64,000 bases of DNA from Pseudoluteimonas sp047602125 (lineage in GTDB: Bacteria; Pseudomonadota; Gammaproteobacteria; Xanthomonadales; Xanthomonadaceae): assembly GCA_047602125.1 (NCBI GenBank), contig JASGIB010000001.1, positions 744,001 through 808,000 of the forward strand. Direction: 5' to 3'. Shown here in pieces: positions 45,492 through 54,413 of this stretch (the first letter of the stretch is position 1; each line of letters begins with the position of its first letter). Under the pieces are notes generated by a model. The model did no database searches, was not told the DNA's origin, and saw only the letters and a list, made by a program, of their open reading frames with translations. A program made the translations under genes and the position numbers.

Positions 45492-46043
45492 ATGGGCAAT
45501 CGTCTCTCCAAGATCTACACCAAGACCGGCGACGACGGCACGACCGGACTCGGCGACGGCACGCGCGTGGCCAAGGATTCGGCGCGCGTCGCCGCCTACG
45601 GCACCGTGGACGAGGCGAATTCGGCGATCGGCGTGCTGCTCGCGACGGCCTTGCCGGACGCGATCCGCAACCAGCTCGTGTCGATCCAGCACCAGATGTT
45701 CGACCTCGGCGGCGAGTTGTGCATTCCCGGCCACGCGGCCATCGACGATGCCGACGTGGAACGGCTGGAACAGTGGCTGGACGCGCACAACGCGGATCTC
45801 CCGGCGCTGAAGGATTTCATCCTGCCCGGCGGCGGCGAGGCGGCGGCGCGCTGCCACCTCGCGCGCACCATCGTGCGCCGCGCCGAACGCGAGGCGGTGA
45901 CGCTGTCGCACCACGACGCGGTGCGGCCGCAGGCGATCCGCTATCTCAACCGCCTCTCCGACCTGCTGTTCGTGCTCGCCCGCGTGCTCGCGCGCATTGA
46001 CGGACACGGCGAAGTCTTGTGGAACCACGAGCGCCGGCGTTGA
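45492..46043 (+). CDS. PduO-type cob(I)alamin adenosyltransferase
   Basis: A 183-residue PduO/MMAB ATP:cob(I)alamin adenosyltransferase. The ATP-binding N-terminus is IYTKTGDDGTTGLGDGTRVAKD, GTVDEANSAIGVLLA follows, and the conserved Arg-rich helix RCHLARTIVRRAEREAVTL and LNRLSDLLFVLARVLAR complete the fold. Catalyses formation of adenosylcobalamin. It overlaps the next gene (TTGA). TAAATT lies 7 nt upstream, so the transcript may have almost no leader. Confidence 0.93.
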   Translation: MGNRLSKIYTKTGDDGTTGLGDGTRVAKDSARVAAYGTVDEANSAIGVLLATALPDAIRNQLVSIQHQMFDLGGELCIPGHAAIDDADVERLEQWLDAHNADLPALKDFILPGGGEAAARCHLARTIVRRAEREAVTLSHHDAVRPQAIRYLNRLSDLLFVLARVLARIDGHGEVLWNHERRR

Positions 46044-46969
46044 ACGCCGTCGAGCTGCGGCTGTATTCGCACCCTGCCTGCCTCGCGCACGACACCGGCG
46101 AAGGCCATCCGGAACGCCCCGCGCGACTCATCGCCGTGCTCGACGCACTTGCAGCGCGTTTCACCGAACTGGTTCCGCACGAAGCACCGCGCGCCTCGCG
46201 CGAATCGCTGTTGCGCGTGCATGTGCCGGAACTGGTCGCGACGGTGCTGGAAACGCAACCGGGCGCGGACCTGCACTGGCTGGATGCGGACACCGCGCTC
46301 TCGTCCGGAAGTGCCGAAGCGGCGCTGCGCGCCGCCGGCGCCGCGATCGCGGCGACCGACTGGGTTGTGGGCGGCGGAAACCGGCGCGCGTTCTGCGCGG
46401 TGCGCCCGCCCGGCCACCACGCCGAACCGGCGACGTCCATGGGCTTCTGCCTGTTCGACAACGTCGCGGTCGGAGCAGCGCACGCATTCGCCGTGCACGG
46501 GGTCGAGCGCATCGCCATCGCCGATTTCGACGTGCACCACGGCAACGGCACCCAGGCGATCTTCGAAAGCGAACCGCGGCTGCTGTTCGTCGATTCGCAC
46601 CAGATGCCGCTCTATCCCGGCACCGGCGCGGCGAGCGAAACCGGCGTGGGCAACATCGCCAATGCGCCGTACCCGCCGCTGAGCAGCGGCGCGGATGTGC
46701 GCGCGCTGTGGCGCGAGGTGCTGTTGCCGAAGCTGGACGCGTTCGCGCCGCAACTGCTGTTCGTGCCCGCGGGCTTCGACGCGCACCGCGACGATCCGCT
46801 CGCGCAAGGCTTGCTCGAAACCGGCGACTTCGCATGGATCACGACGCAACTGGTCGAAATCGCGGAGCGGCATGCGCGTGGGCGCATCGTGTCCACGCTC
46901 GAAGGCGGCTACGACCTGTCCGCGCTCGCGGCCAGCGCGGTCGCGCACGTCGCCGCGCTGCGCGGCTGA
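46040..46969 (+). CDS. Histone-deacetylase-family (amidohydrolase) protein
   Basis: A 309-residue class II HDAC/acetylpolyamine-amidohydrolase-like enzyme. Zinc and catalytic residues show in VRPPGHHAEPATSMGFCLFDNVAVGA, IADFDVHHGNGTQAIF (Asp-x-His ligands), and FVPAGFDAHRDDPLAQ near the end, with STLEGGYDL. Substrate is unknown; bacterial members deacetylate small amines or proteins. Start is uncertain: TTG at 46040 overlaps the preceding stop, or GTG at 46019 adds seven residues. Confidence 0.88.
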   Translation: MNAVELRLYSHPACLAHDTGEGHPERPARLIAVLDALAARFTELVPHEAPRASRESLLRVHVPELVATVLETQPGADLHWLDADTALSSGSAEAALRAAGAAIAATDWVVGGGNRRAFCAVRPPGHHAEPATSMGFCLFDNVAVGAAHAFAVHGVERIAIADFDVHHGNGTQAIFESEPRLLFVDSHQMPLYPGTGAASETGVGNIANAPYPPLSSGADVRALWREVLLPKLDAFAPQLLFVPAGFDAHRDDPLAQGLLETGDFAWITTQLVEIAERHARGRIVSTLEGGYDLSALAASAVAHVAALRG

Positions 46970-47132
46970 TCGGGCGAAGGCTTCCCGCGCCGTTCCCCGC
47001 CGCCGCGGCGGATCGGATCGTCGGCCATGGGCAACGCCTGAATGGGTCCGTGCCCCGGAATGCCGTCCGCGTTGCCCGGGTGCAAGGGTTCCGGCAAGCT
47101 AACGGCCGTTTTCCGCCGCCGGACAAGGACGC

Positions 47133-49638
47133 GTGCGCCGAACCCTCCGCCTGTTGCCCCTGCCGCTGCTGATCGCGGCCTGCCTGCCCGCCTGGGCCGA
47201 CGACGACATGCCGCCGAACTGGAGCCAGTGCCCGGTCGAGGACGCGGTCCCCGCGTTCCCCGAGGCGCCGGCAACCCAGCCGCCGGCACCCGCGGACGAC
47301 GCGCAACGGGCCGACGCCGGCACGACCACTGCCGCCGCCGCGTCCGGCACGCAGGCAGGCAACCCGCCCCCTGCGAAAACCGTACCGAAGCTGACCTCGC
47401 AGCAGCGGGTGCAATTGCCCACGGATATTTCCGGCGACCAGATTTCCGGCATCGAGGGCAGCGATACCACCTTCAGCGGCCATGTCGTGCTCACCCGCGG
47501 CGACCAGTTCCTCGCGACCGACCACCTGACCTCCAACAGCGAGACCGGCAACTACAGCGCGGACGGGAGCGTCCGTTACCAGGATTCCGGGATCCGCCTG
47601 GTGGCGAAGAGCGCCGAAGGCAACCAGGACCAGGACGTCCACCAGCTCGACGACGTGCGTTACCAGTTGATCTCGCGCCGCGGCAACGGCGGCGCCGAGC
47701 GCGCGGAAATGCACGGCAGCGACGGCAAGCTCTACGGTTCCACCTATTCCACCTGCCCGCCCGACCAGCGCGTCTGGGAATTGCAGGCCAAGCAGATCGA
47801 CATCGATACCGACAACGGCATGGGCGTGGCCCACGACGCCACCCTGCGCGTGGGCAAGGTGCCGGTGCTGTACGTGCCCTGGTTCACCTTCCCGATCGAC
47901 AACCGCCGCCGCACCGGCCTGCTTTATCCCTCCATCGGTTCCTCCAGCCGCAACGGCTTCGACTGGCGCCAGCCGATCTACATCAACCTCGCGCCGAACT
48001 ACGACCTGACCCTGACCCCGCGCTTCATGAGCCAGCGCGGATTGCAGCTGGGCACCGAATTCCGCTACCTGCTGCCGCACGGCCGCGGCACGCTCGAGGC
48101 AACCTACCTGCCTTCGGACAACCTGACCGAACGCGGCCGGGACGAGGAAATCGCCGACCACATCCCGGTGGACAACCGGCGCGTCGACAACCGCGGCATG
48201 TTCCACTTCAACGCGACGCAGGATCTCTCGGACACCTGGCAGGCGCGTTCGAACCTGTACTGGATCAGCGATCCGCGCTGGCTCGAGGACTCGAGCAACA
48301 ACATCAACGGACTGTCGACCTATCGCCTGAAGAGCACCGTTGGACTCTATGGCAGCGGCCGCTACTGGCAGGCCGGCATCAGCGCCGAACGCCCGATCCT
48401 CGCCGACTACACGCTGAGCGAGCGCAGCCTTCCGTTCGGCGAACTCCCGCGCCTATTCGCATCCTGGTCGCAGCCGTTCGGCAACCACCTGGTGGCCGGC
48501 GTCGACAGCGAACTCGTGCGCTTCCAGCACAACGATCCCGATGCCAAGCCCGGCGGCACGCGCTTCGACCTGAAGCCCTACGTCAGCATGCCGTTCGAGG
48601 GCAACAGCTGGTTCGCGACGCCGACGCTCGCCTGGCGCTACACGAGTTACCGCCTCGAGGACGAACTCGCGGCGAAGCTGGGCGGGAACACCAGCCCGAG
48701 CCGCAGCCTGCCGATCGCCAGCTTCGATGCCGGCATGTACTTCGATCGCGACACCAGCATCCGCGGGCATGGTTTCATCCAGACCCTGGAACCGCGGATC
48801 TACTACCTCTACGCGCCGTATCGCGACCAGTCGGACCTGCCCCTGTTCGACACACGCGCCATGACCTTCAGTTGGGGGTCCTTGTTCCGCGACAACCGCT
48901 TCACCGGCGCGGACCGGCAGATCAACGCCAACCAGTTGACCCTCGCGCTTACGAGCCGCTTCCTGCGCCAGTCTGACGGTTTCGAAAAACTCGTGGTCAA
49001 TCTTGGCCAGATCCGCTATTTCACCCCGCCCTTGGTGACAACCAGCAGCACGCCGGTGACGACCAACCGCGACCAGTCGCGCTGGGTCGCCGATGCGAGC
49101 TACGCCATCAACGACCGCTGGAGCATGAACGGTTCCTACCAGTGGGATCCGGTCGACAAGCTCCAGTACCTCGCCAGTTTCAACACCCGTTACCTGATCG
49201 GCGACGACGGAGTCCTGAACCTGGGCTATCGCTATCGGCGCAACGTGCTCGAACAGGCCGACGTTCTCGTTCCTGTATCCGCTGAGCGCGTCGTGGAGCG
49301 TCGTGGGCCGCTATTACTATTCCTTCTACCGCAACCCGAAGACGGATGCCGAACCCGGGCTGCTCGAAGGCATTGCCGGCGTGCAGTGGGACAGCTGCTG
49401 CCTCGCCGTGCGCGTGATGGCCCGGCGCTACGTGCGCAACCGCAGCGGCGACATGAACAACGCCATCCAGTTCGAGGTCGAGCTGAAGGGCCTTGGCTCC
49501 GCCGGCACCGACACGAGGTCCCGCCTGCGCCGTGCTATCCTCGGCTACGACCGGGACGACCTCTACCTGATCCCGCCCGCATCCGTCAGCGTCGACAACG
49601 ACGCCACCGACGACGACTCCCCCGACACCCTGCCATGA
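47133..49638 (+). CDS. lptD: LPS-assembly protein LptD, frameshifted in this sequence
   Basis: LptD inserts LPS into the outer membrane with LptE. The product has a signal peptide, an N-terminal jellyroll (about 90-220), then the C-terminal beta barrel. Key Cys pairs (WSQCPVED near the start and DSCCLAVRV near the end) are both visible. In this sequence an extra T at 49264/49265 shifts the frame: the expected ...QADVSFLYPLSASWSVVGRYYYSFYR is only recovered when one T is removed. Downstream of it, the barrel end is in the next frame up to 49638. Corrected length is 834 residues, right for the family. The start is a GTG with AAGGA nearby. Listed as a CDS because a single-base error is likelier than loss of an essential gene. 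Confidence 0.85.
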
Positions 49639-50960
49639 AGACACTGCTCGCCAGCCTGCTTGCCGCCTGCCTGCTCGCCGGGAATGCGTTCGCGCAACCC
49701 GCCCAGCCCATCGATCGCATCGCCGCCGTCGTCAACGACGACGTGGTGTTGCAGAGCGAGCTCGACCGCGCCATCCAGAACATCCAGAACCAGTACGCGA
49801 AGCAGCCGAACGCGCAACTCCCGCCGCCGGACGTGCTGCGCAAGCAGGTGCTCGAGCGCCTGGTCCTGGTCCGGCTGCAGGTGATGCAGGCCTCGCAGCA
49901 GGGCATCCGGGTCACCGACCAGGACGTGGATGCCGCCATCGCCGGCGTCGCCAACCAGAACCGGCTGACCGTCGACCAGCTGCGCGCCAACCTGGCCAAC
50001 GAAGGTCTCGACTACGCCTCGTTCCGCGATTCGATCCGCGACGAGGTCGCGATCCAGCGCCTGCGCCAGCGTTACGCGCAAACCAGCATCAGCGTCAGCG
50101 ACGCCGAAGTGGACGCCGCGATGGCGACCCAGGCCAACAGCGCCCAGTACCACCTCGCGCACCTGCTCGTGGCGCTGCCGGAAAACCCGACGCCTGAACA
50201 GATCGACGTCGCGCAGAAGAAGATCGAGGGCGTGAAGGGCCTGATCGACCGCGGCGAGATGGATTTCGCCACCGCCGCAGCGCGCTATTCCGACAGCCAG
50301 AACGCGCTGGAAGGCGGCGACCTTGGCTGGCGCAGCGCCGACGAGATCCCGACCGCGTTCGCCAGCATGATCAGCAACATGAAGGCGGGCCAGGTCATCG
50401 GCCCGATCCGTGGCGCCAGCGGCTTCCAGCTGGTCCAGCTCGTCGAAACGCGCAGCGCCGCCGACGCGCCCGCGGGCGCCGCGCAGATGGCGACCCAGTA
50501 CCAAGCCCGGCACATCCTGGTGCGCGTGAACGATTCGACCGACGACGCCGCGGCCAAGGCCAGGATCGATACGCTGCGCGCCCGCATCGCCGGCGGCGCC
50601 GATTTCGCGACGGTTGCGCGCGAAAACTCCGACGACCTGAACACCAGGCCGGGCGGCGGCGACCTGGGCTGGTTCAATGCGGACGCCTTCGGCGCGGATT
50701 TCGGCGCGCAGGTGGCGGCCTTGCAGGACGGCGAGGTTTCGCAACCGTTCAAGACCCAGGCCGGTTGGCACATCGTCCAGCGCATGGGAACGCGCCAGGT
50801 GAACGCCACCGACGAGAACCGTCGCTCGCAGATCCGCGAGGCGATCGGCCAGCGCAAGCTCGAGGAATCCTGGTCGCGCTACCTGCAACAGCTGCGCGGC
50901 GAAGCCTACGTCGACATCCGTCCCGCGGACGGCACCACCACCCCGCCTGCCGGCGGCTGA
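49635..50960 (+). CDS. surA: Periplasmic chaperone/peptidyl-prolyl isomerase SurA
   Basis: A 441-residue outer-membrane-protein chaperone. Signal peptide (LLASLLAACLLAGNAFAQ), N-terminal chaperone domain beginning IDRIAAVVNDDVVLQSELDRAI, first parvulin domain near 172 (YHLAHLLVALP), second near 288 (YQARHILVRVNDSTDDA), and a C-terminal helix. The ATG overlaps the corrected lptD stop (ATGA), matching the conserved lptD-surA-pdxA order. Because of the frameshift above, the uncorrected frame of lptD runs straight into this gene. Confidence 0.96.
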   Translation: MKTLLASLLAACLLAGNAFAQPAQPIDRIAAVVNDDVVLQSELDRAIQNIQNQYAKQPNAQLPPPDVLRKQVLERLVLVRLQVMQASQQGIRVTDQDVDAAIAGVANQNRLTVDQLRANLANEGLDYASFRDSIRDEVAIQRLRQRYAQTSISVSDAEVDAAMATQANSAQYHLAHLLVALPENPTPEQIDVAQKKIEGVKGLIDRGEMDFATAAARYSDSQNALEGGDLGWRSADEIPTAFASMISNMKAGQVIGPIRGASGFQLVQLVETRSAADAPAGAAQMATQYQARHILVRVNDSTDDAAAKARIDTLRARIAGGADFATVARENSDDLNTRPGGGDLGWFNADAFGADFGAQVAALQDGEVSQPFKTQAGWHIVQRMGTRQVNATDENRRSQIREAIGQRKLEESWSRYLQQLRGEAYVDIRPADGTTTPPAGG

Positions 50961-50961
50961 A

Positions 50962-51906
50962 ATGCGGCGACCGAGGCTGGCGCTGGTTCCGGGCGAGCCG
51001 GCCGGCGTCGGCCCGGAGTTGTGCGTCCGCGCGCTCGCGCGCAGCCACGACGCCGATCTAGTGGTGTACGGCGACGCGCAGGCGCTGCGCGATATCGCGA
51101 CGGAACGCGGCATCGCGTTACCGTCATTCGAGCACGTCGATGTCCGCAACGCGGTTCCCGCCACCGCGGGCCAACTGGACCCTCGCAACGCCCCGGCGGT
51201 GATCGCCGCGCTGGAAGCCGCCGCGCGCGATTGCCTGGACGGACGCATCGACGGACTCGTCACAGGTCCCGTTCACAAGGCCAACGTCAATGCCGCAGGC
51301 ATCGCCTACACCGGCACCACCGAACTGCTCGCGCACCAGGCCGGACGCGACGTGGTGATGATGCTGGCGCGGCCCGGATTGCGGGTCGCCTTGGCGACCA
51401 CCCACCTGTCCTTGCGCGCCGTGCCCGATGCGATTTCGCAAGCCTCGCTGGAGACGACGTTGCGCGTGCTGCATGCGTCGCTGCGAACGGATTTCGGCAT
51501 CGCATCACCGATCATCGCCGTGCTCGGCCTGAATCCGCATGCGGGCGAAGGCGGCGTGCTCGGCCGCGAGGAAATCGAAACCATCGCGCCCGTGCTCGCG
51601 AAATTGCACAACGAAGGTTTCGACCTGCGCGGCCCGCTGCCGGCGGACACCGCGTTCCTGCCGGCGAAGCTGCGCGATTTCGACGCGGTACTGGCGATGT
51701 ACCACGACCAGGGCCTGCCGGTGTTGAAATCGACCGGCATCGAGCACGCGGTCAACATCACCCTCGGCCTGCCCTACCCGCGCGTCGCGGTCGACCACGG
51801 CACCGCGCTCGACATCGCCGGACGCGGCATCGCCGATCCGTCCAGCCTGTTCGCCGCCATCGCCGAATGCGCGCGCATGGCGATGCATCGTGGACGCACG
51901 GCCTGA
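50962..51906 (+). CDS. pdxA: 4-hydroxythreonine-4-phosphate dehydrogenase
   Basis: A 314-residue PdxA that oxidises 4-phosphohydroxy-L-threonine in vitamin B6 synthesis. N-terminal LALVPGEPAGVGPELCVRAL, IDGLVTGPVHKANVNAAG, the metal site text ALATTHLSLRAVPDAIS (His), GLNPHAGEGGVLGREE and YHDQGLPVLKS (His) are all family features. It begins one base after the surA stop. Slightly short relative to about 330 residues but no motif is missing. Confidence 0.95.
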   Translation: MRRPRLALVPGEPAGVGPELCVRALARSHDADLVVYGDAQALRDIATERGIALPSFEHVDVRNAVPATAGQLDPRNAPAVIAALEAAARDCLDGRIDGLVTGPVHKANVNAAGIAYTGTTELLAHQAGRDVVMMLARPGLRVALATTHLSLRAVPDAISQASLETTLRVLHASLRTDFGIASPIIAVLGLNPHAGEGGVLGREEIETIAPVLAKLHNEGFDLRGPLPADTAFLPAKLRDFDAVLAMYHDQGLPVLKSTGIEHAVNITLGLPYPRVAVDHGTALDIAGRGIADPSSLFAAIAECARMAMHRGRTA

Positions 51907-52244
51907 TGGAGGCGATCGGCTTCGACGATTTCCTGAAGGTCGAACTGCGCGTGGGTCGCGTCGTGTCGGCCGAACCGTTCCCGCAGGCGCGCAAGCCGGC
52001 CTACATCCTGCACGTGGATTTCGGCGCGGAAATCGGCGTGCGCAAGTCCAGCGCGCAGATCACCGTCCATTACGCGCCTGAAGAGCTGGTCGGCCGGCTG
52101 GTGGTGGCGGTGGTGAACTTTCCGGCGAAGCAGATCGGTCCGCTGATGTCCGAATGCCTCGTCACCGGCTTCCACGATGCCGACGGCGCGGTCGTGCTGT
52201 GTGTGCCGGACCGCGACGTGCCGCTCGGGACGAAGCTGCTGTGA
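51906..52244 (+). CDS. csaA: tRNA-binding protein, CsaA type
   Basis: A 112-residue single EMAP-II-like OB fold: FLKVELRVGRVVSAEPFPQARKPAYILHVDFG with RVGRV, VVAVVNFPAKQIGPLMSECLVTGF, and a dimer-forming tail. CsaA proteins bind tRNA and have been linked to chaperone function and protein export. Its start overlaps the pdxA stop (TGATG), and its stop overlaps the rsmA GTG, so it sits tightly inside the pdxA-rsmA operon. Confidence 0.9.
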   Translation: MEAIGFDDFLKVELRVGRVVSAEPFPQARKPAYILHVDFGAEIGVRKSSAQITVHYAPEELVGRLVVAVVNFPAKQIGPLMSECLVTGFHDADGAVVLCVPDRDVPLGTKLL

Positions 52245-53050
52245 ACAATCGCGGCGAGCGCAACGCCGACGGCTTCCGCCGCGAGGCGAAGAAACACCTC
52301 GGCCAGAACTTCCTGCACGAAAAAGGCGTGATCGCCCGGATCGTGCAGGCGATCGACCCGCAACCGGGCGATGCCATCGTGGAGATCGGGCCGGGCCAAG
52401 GCGCGCTGACCTTTCCGCTGCTCGACCGCCATGGCGCGCTGACCGCGATCGAGTTCGACCGCGACCTGCACGCGCCGCTGCTGGCCGCGGCGCGCGGGCA
52501 TGGCGAACTGCAGTTGATCGAAGGCGATGTGCTCGGCGTGGATTTCACCGCGCTCGCCCATGGCGGCCGGATCCGCCTCGTCGGCAACCTGCCCTACAAC
52601 CTCAGCTCGCCGATCCTGTTCCACGCACTCGACCACGCCGCCGCGATCCGGGACATGCACTTCATGCTGCAAAAGGAAGTGGTGGACCGCATGGCCGCGC
52701 CGCCCGGAAGCAAGGTCTACGGCCGCCTCAGCGTGATGCTGCAGGCCTACTGCTCGGTGACGCCGCTGTTCACGGTGCCGCCGGGCGCGTTCCGGCCGGC
52801 GCCGAAGGTGGATTCGGCGGTGGTGCGGCTGGTGCCGCGCGCAGCCGACGCCGTCGGCATCCGCGACCACGGGCGCTTCGCCGCCATCGTGCGCGCCGCC
52901 TTCGGCCAGCGCCGCAAGACCCTGCGCAATGCCCTGTCGGGAACCGTGGAAGCCGAGGCCATCGCCGCCGCGGGACTGGACCCGGGCGCGCGCGCGGAGC
53001 AGTTGTCGGTCGCCGACTTCGTGCGCCTCGCCAACCTCGACGCCGCGTAA
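52241..53050 (+). CDS. rsmA: 16S rRNA dimethyladenosine transferase
   Basis: A 269-residue KsgA/RsmA that dimethylates two adjacent adenosines near the 3' end of 16S rRNA. SAM site AIVEIGPGQGALTFPLLDR near residue 46, catalytic motif IV NLPYNLSSPILFHAL near 118, and the C-terminal FGQRRKTLRNALSG RNA-contact helix. The start is GTG overlapping the csaA stop (GTGA). Placed before apaG-apaH as in many gammaproteobacteria. Confidence 0.96.
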   Translation: MNNRGERNADGFRREAKKHLGQNFLHEKGVIARIVQAIDPQPGDAIVEIGPGQGALTFPLLDRHGALTAIEFDRDLHAPLLAAARGHGELQLIEGDVLGVDFTALAHGGRIRLVGNLPYNLSSPILFHALDHAAAIRDMHFMLQKEVVDRMAAPPGSKVYGRLSVMLQAYCSVTPLFTVPPGAFRPAPKVDSAVVRLVPRAADAVGIRDHGRFAAIVRAAFGQRRKTLRNALSGTVEAEAIAAAGLDPGARAEQLSVADFVRLANLDAA

Positions 53051-53073
53051 ACCCCGCCTTCGCGCGGGGCGCT

Positions 53074-53079
53074 TACACT
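53074..53079 (+). promoter_or_regulatory. Putative -10 hexamer before the apaG ATG
   Basis: TACACT, 6 nt (aggcgc), ATG at 53086. Adds an internal leaderless start to the rsmA-apaG-apaH array. No Shine-Dalgarno. Confidence 0.45.
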
Positions 53080-53085
53080 AGGCGC

Positions 53086-53469
53086 ATGGACGAGCATTCC
53101 GATTACGCGCTGGAAATCAGCGTGGCCACGCAGTTCCTCGACGAGCAATCCGACCCGGACGGCGACCGCTACGTCTTCGCCTACACCATCCGCATCCGCA
53201 ACCTCGGCCGCCTGCCCGCGCAACTGCTCGACCGGCACTGGGTGATCACCGACGGCAACGGCAAGGTCGAGGAAGTGCGCGGCGAAGGCGTGGTCGGCGA
53301 ACAGCCGCGGCTGGAACCGGGCGAAGCCTTCACCTACACCTCGGGCGCGGTGTTGCAGACCGCGGTCGGCACCATGGAAGGCAGCTACCACATGAGCGGC
53401 GACGACGGCACCGAATTCGATGCGCCGATCCCGCCCTTCACCCTCGCCGTGCCGCGCACCCTGCACTGA
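53086..53469 (+). CDS. apaG: ApaG protein (Co2+/Mg2+ efflux-associated)
   Basis: A 127-residue FNIII-like ApaG: ISVATQFLDEQSDPDGDRYVFAYTIRIRNLG, LDRHWVITDGNGKVEEVRGEGVVGEQP, YTSGAVLQTAVGTMEGSYHM and the C-terminal PPFTLAVPRTLH. Its cellular role is not settled; it has been linked to metal efflux and its gene is commonly paired with apaH. Start overlaps none, but its stop overlaps the apaH ATG (TGATG). Confidence 0.93.
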   Translation: MDEHSDYALEISVATQFLDEQSDPDGDRYVFAYTIRIRNLGRLPAQLLDRHWVITDGNGKVEEVRGEGVVGEQPRLEPGEAFTYTSGAVLQTAVGTMEGSYHMSGDDGTEFDAPIPPFTLAVPRTLH

Positions 53470-54365
53470 TGGCGACCTGGGCGATCGGCGACCTGCAAGG
53501 CTGCCTCGACCCCACGCGGCGCCTGCTCGACGCCATCGGTTTCGATCCCGCCAACGACCGCCTCTGGTTCTGCGGCGACCTCGTCAACCGCGGCGGCGAA
53601 TCGCTGGAGACGCTGCGGCTGGTGCATTCGCTGCGCGACAGCTGCGTGGTCACGCTCGGCAACCACGACCTGTCGTTGCTCGCGATCGCCGAACGCGAAG
53701 CGGACGAACAGCGCAAGGTCAACCCGGACCTGCAAGCGGTGCTGTTCGCCGACGACCGCGACGAATTGCTGGACTGGCTGCGCGGCCAGCCGCTGATGCA
53801 CGTCGACCGCAATTTGGGTTGGGCGATGGTGCACGCCGGCCTCGCGCCGAAGTGGACGATCACCATGGCCGAACGCCACGCGCGCGAAGTCGAGGCGCGC
53901 CTGCGCGGCGACGACCGGCGCAAGCTCCTGCGCAACATGTACGGCGACGAACCGATGTGGTCGCCGCGCCTCGCCGGCAACGAACGCGATCGCGCGATCA
54001 TCAACGTGTTCACGCGCATGCGTTACTGCAGCCCGCGCGGTCGCATCGATTTCGAGGAAAAGGGCCCGCCCGGCACGCAGCAGCCGGGGCTCTATCCCTG
54101 GTACGAAGTGCCCGGCCGGGTCGAACGCGACCTGCGCATCGCCTGCGGCCACTGGAGCGCACTCGGGTTGTTCATCGGCCACGGCGTGCACGCGCTGGAC
54201 ACCGGTGCGGTGTGGGGCGGCAAGCTCACCGCGCTGCAGCTCGATGCCGACGGATTGCGCGTGGTGCAGGTACCCGGTCGCGACGTGCCGGCCGCGCCGC
54301 CGAAGCCGCGCAAGGCGAAATCGCGGCGGCGCCAGCGCCGGAAGCACGGCAAGCCGTCCGCCTGA
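53469..54365 (+). CDS. apaH: Bis(5'-nucleosyl)-tetraphosphatase (symmetrical)
   Basis: A 298-residue metallophosphoesterase that cleaves Ap4A to two ADP. Motifs: WAIGDLQGCLDPTRRLLD (Asp-x-Gln/His site), FCGDLVNRGGESLETL (GDxxNRG), VVTLGNHDLSLL (GNHD), and LFIGHGVHALDTGAVWGG. The C-terminal tail is basic (KAKSRRRQRRKHGK), longer than in E. coli ApaH. Starts in the apaG stop. Confidence 0.95.
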   Translation: MATWAIGDLQGCLDPTRRLLDAIGFDPANDRLWFCGDLVNRGGESLETLRLVHSLRDSCVVTLGNHDLSLLAIAEREADEQRKVNPDLQAVLFADDRDELLDWLRGQPLMHVDRNLGWAMVHAGLAPKWTITMAERHAREVEARLRGDDRRKLLRNMYGDEPMWSPRLAGNERDRAIINVFTRMRYCSPRGRIDFEEKGPPGTQQPGLYPWYEVPGRVERDLRIACGHWSALGLFIGHGVHALDTGAVWGGKLTALQLDADGLRVVQVPGRDVPAAPPKPRKAKSRRRQRRKHGKPSA

Positions 54366-54413
54366 GGCGCGGGATCGCGTTAGCATCTGCCGACGGATAG
54401 CCCCGGGGGCCGG

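Noticed and set aside
47133..50960. Single 1275-codon ORF covering lptD and surA as one gene
   Set aside because: It exists only because of an apparent single-base insertion at 49264/49265; the true lptD ending is in the adjacent frame and surA has its own ATG overlapping the corrected stop.
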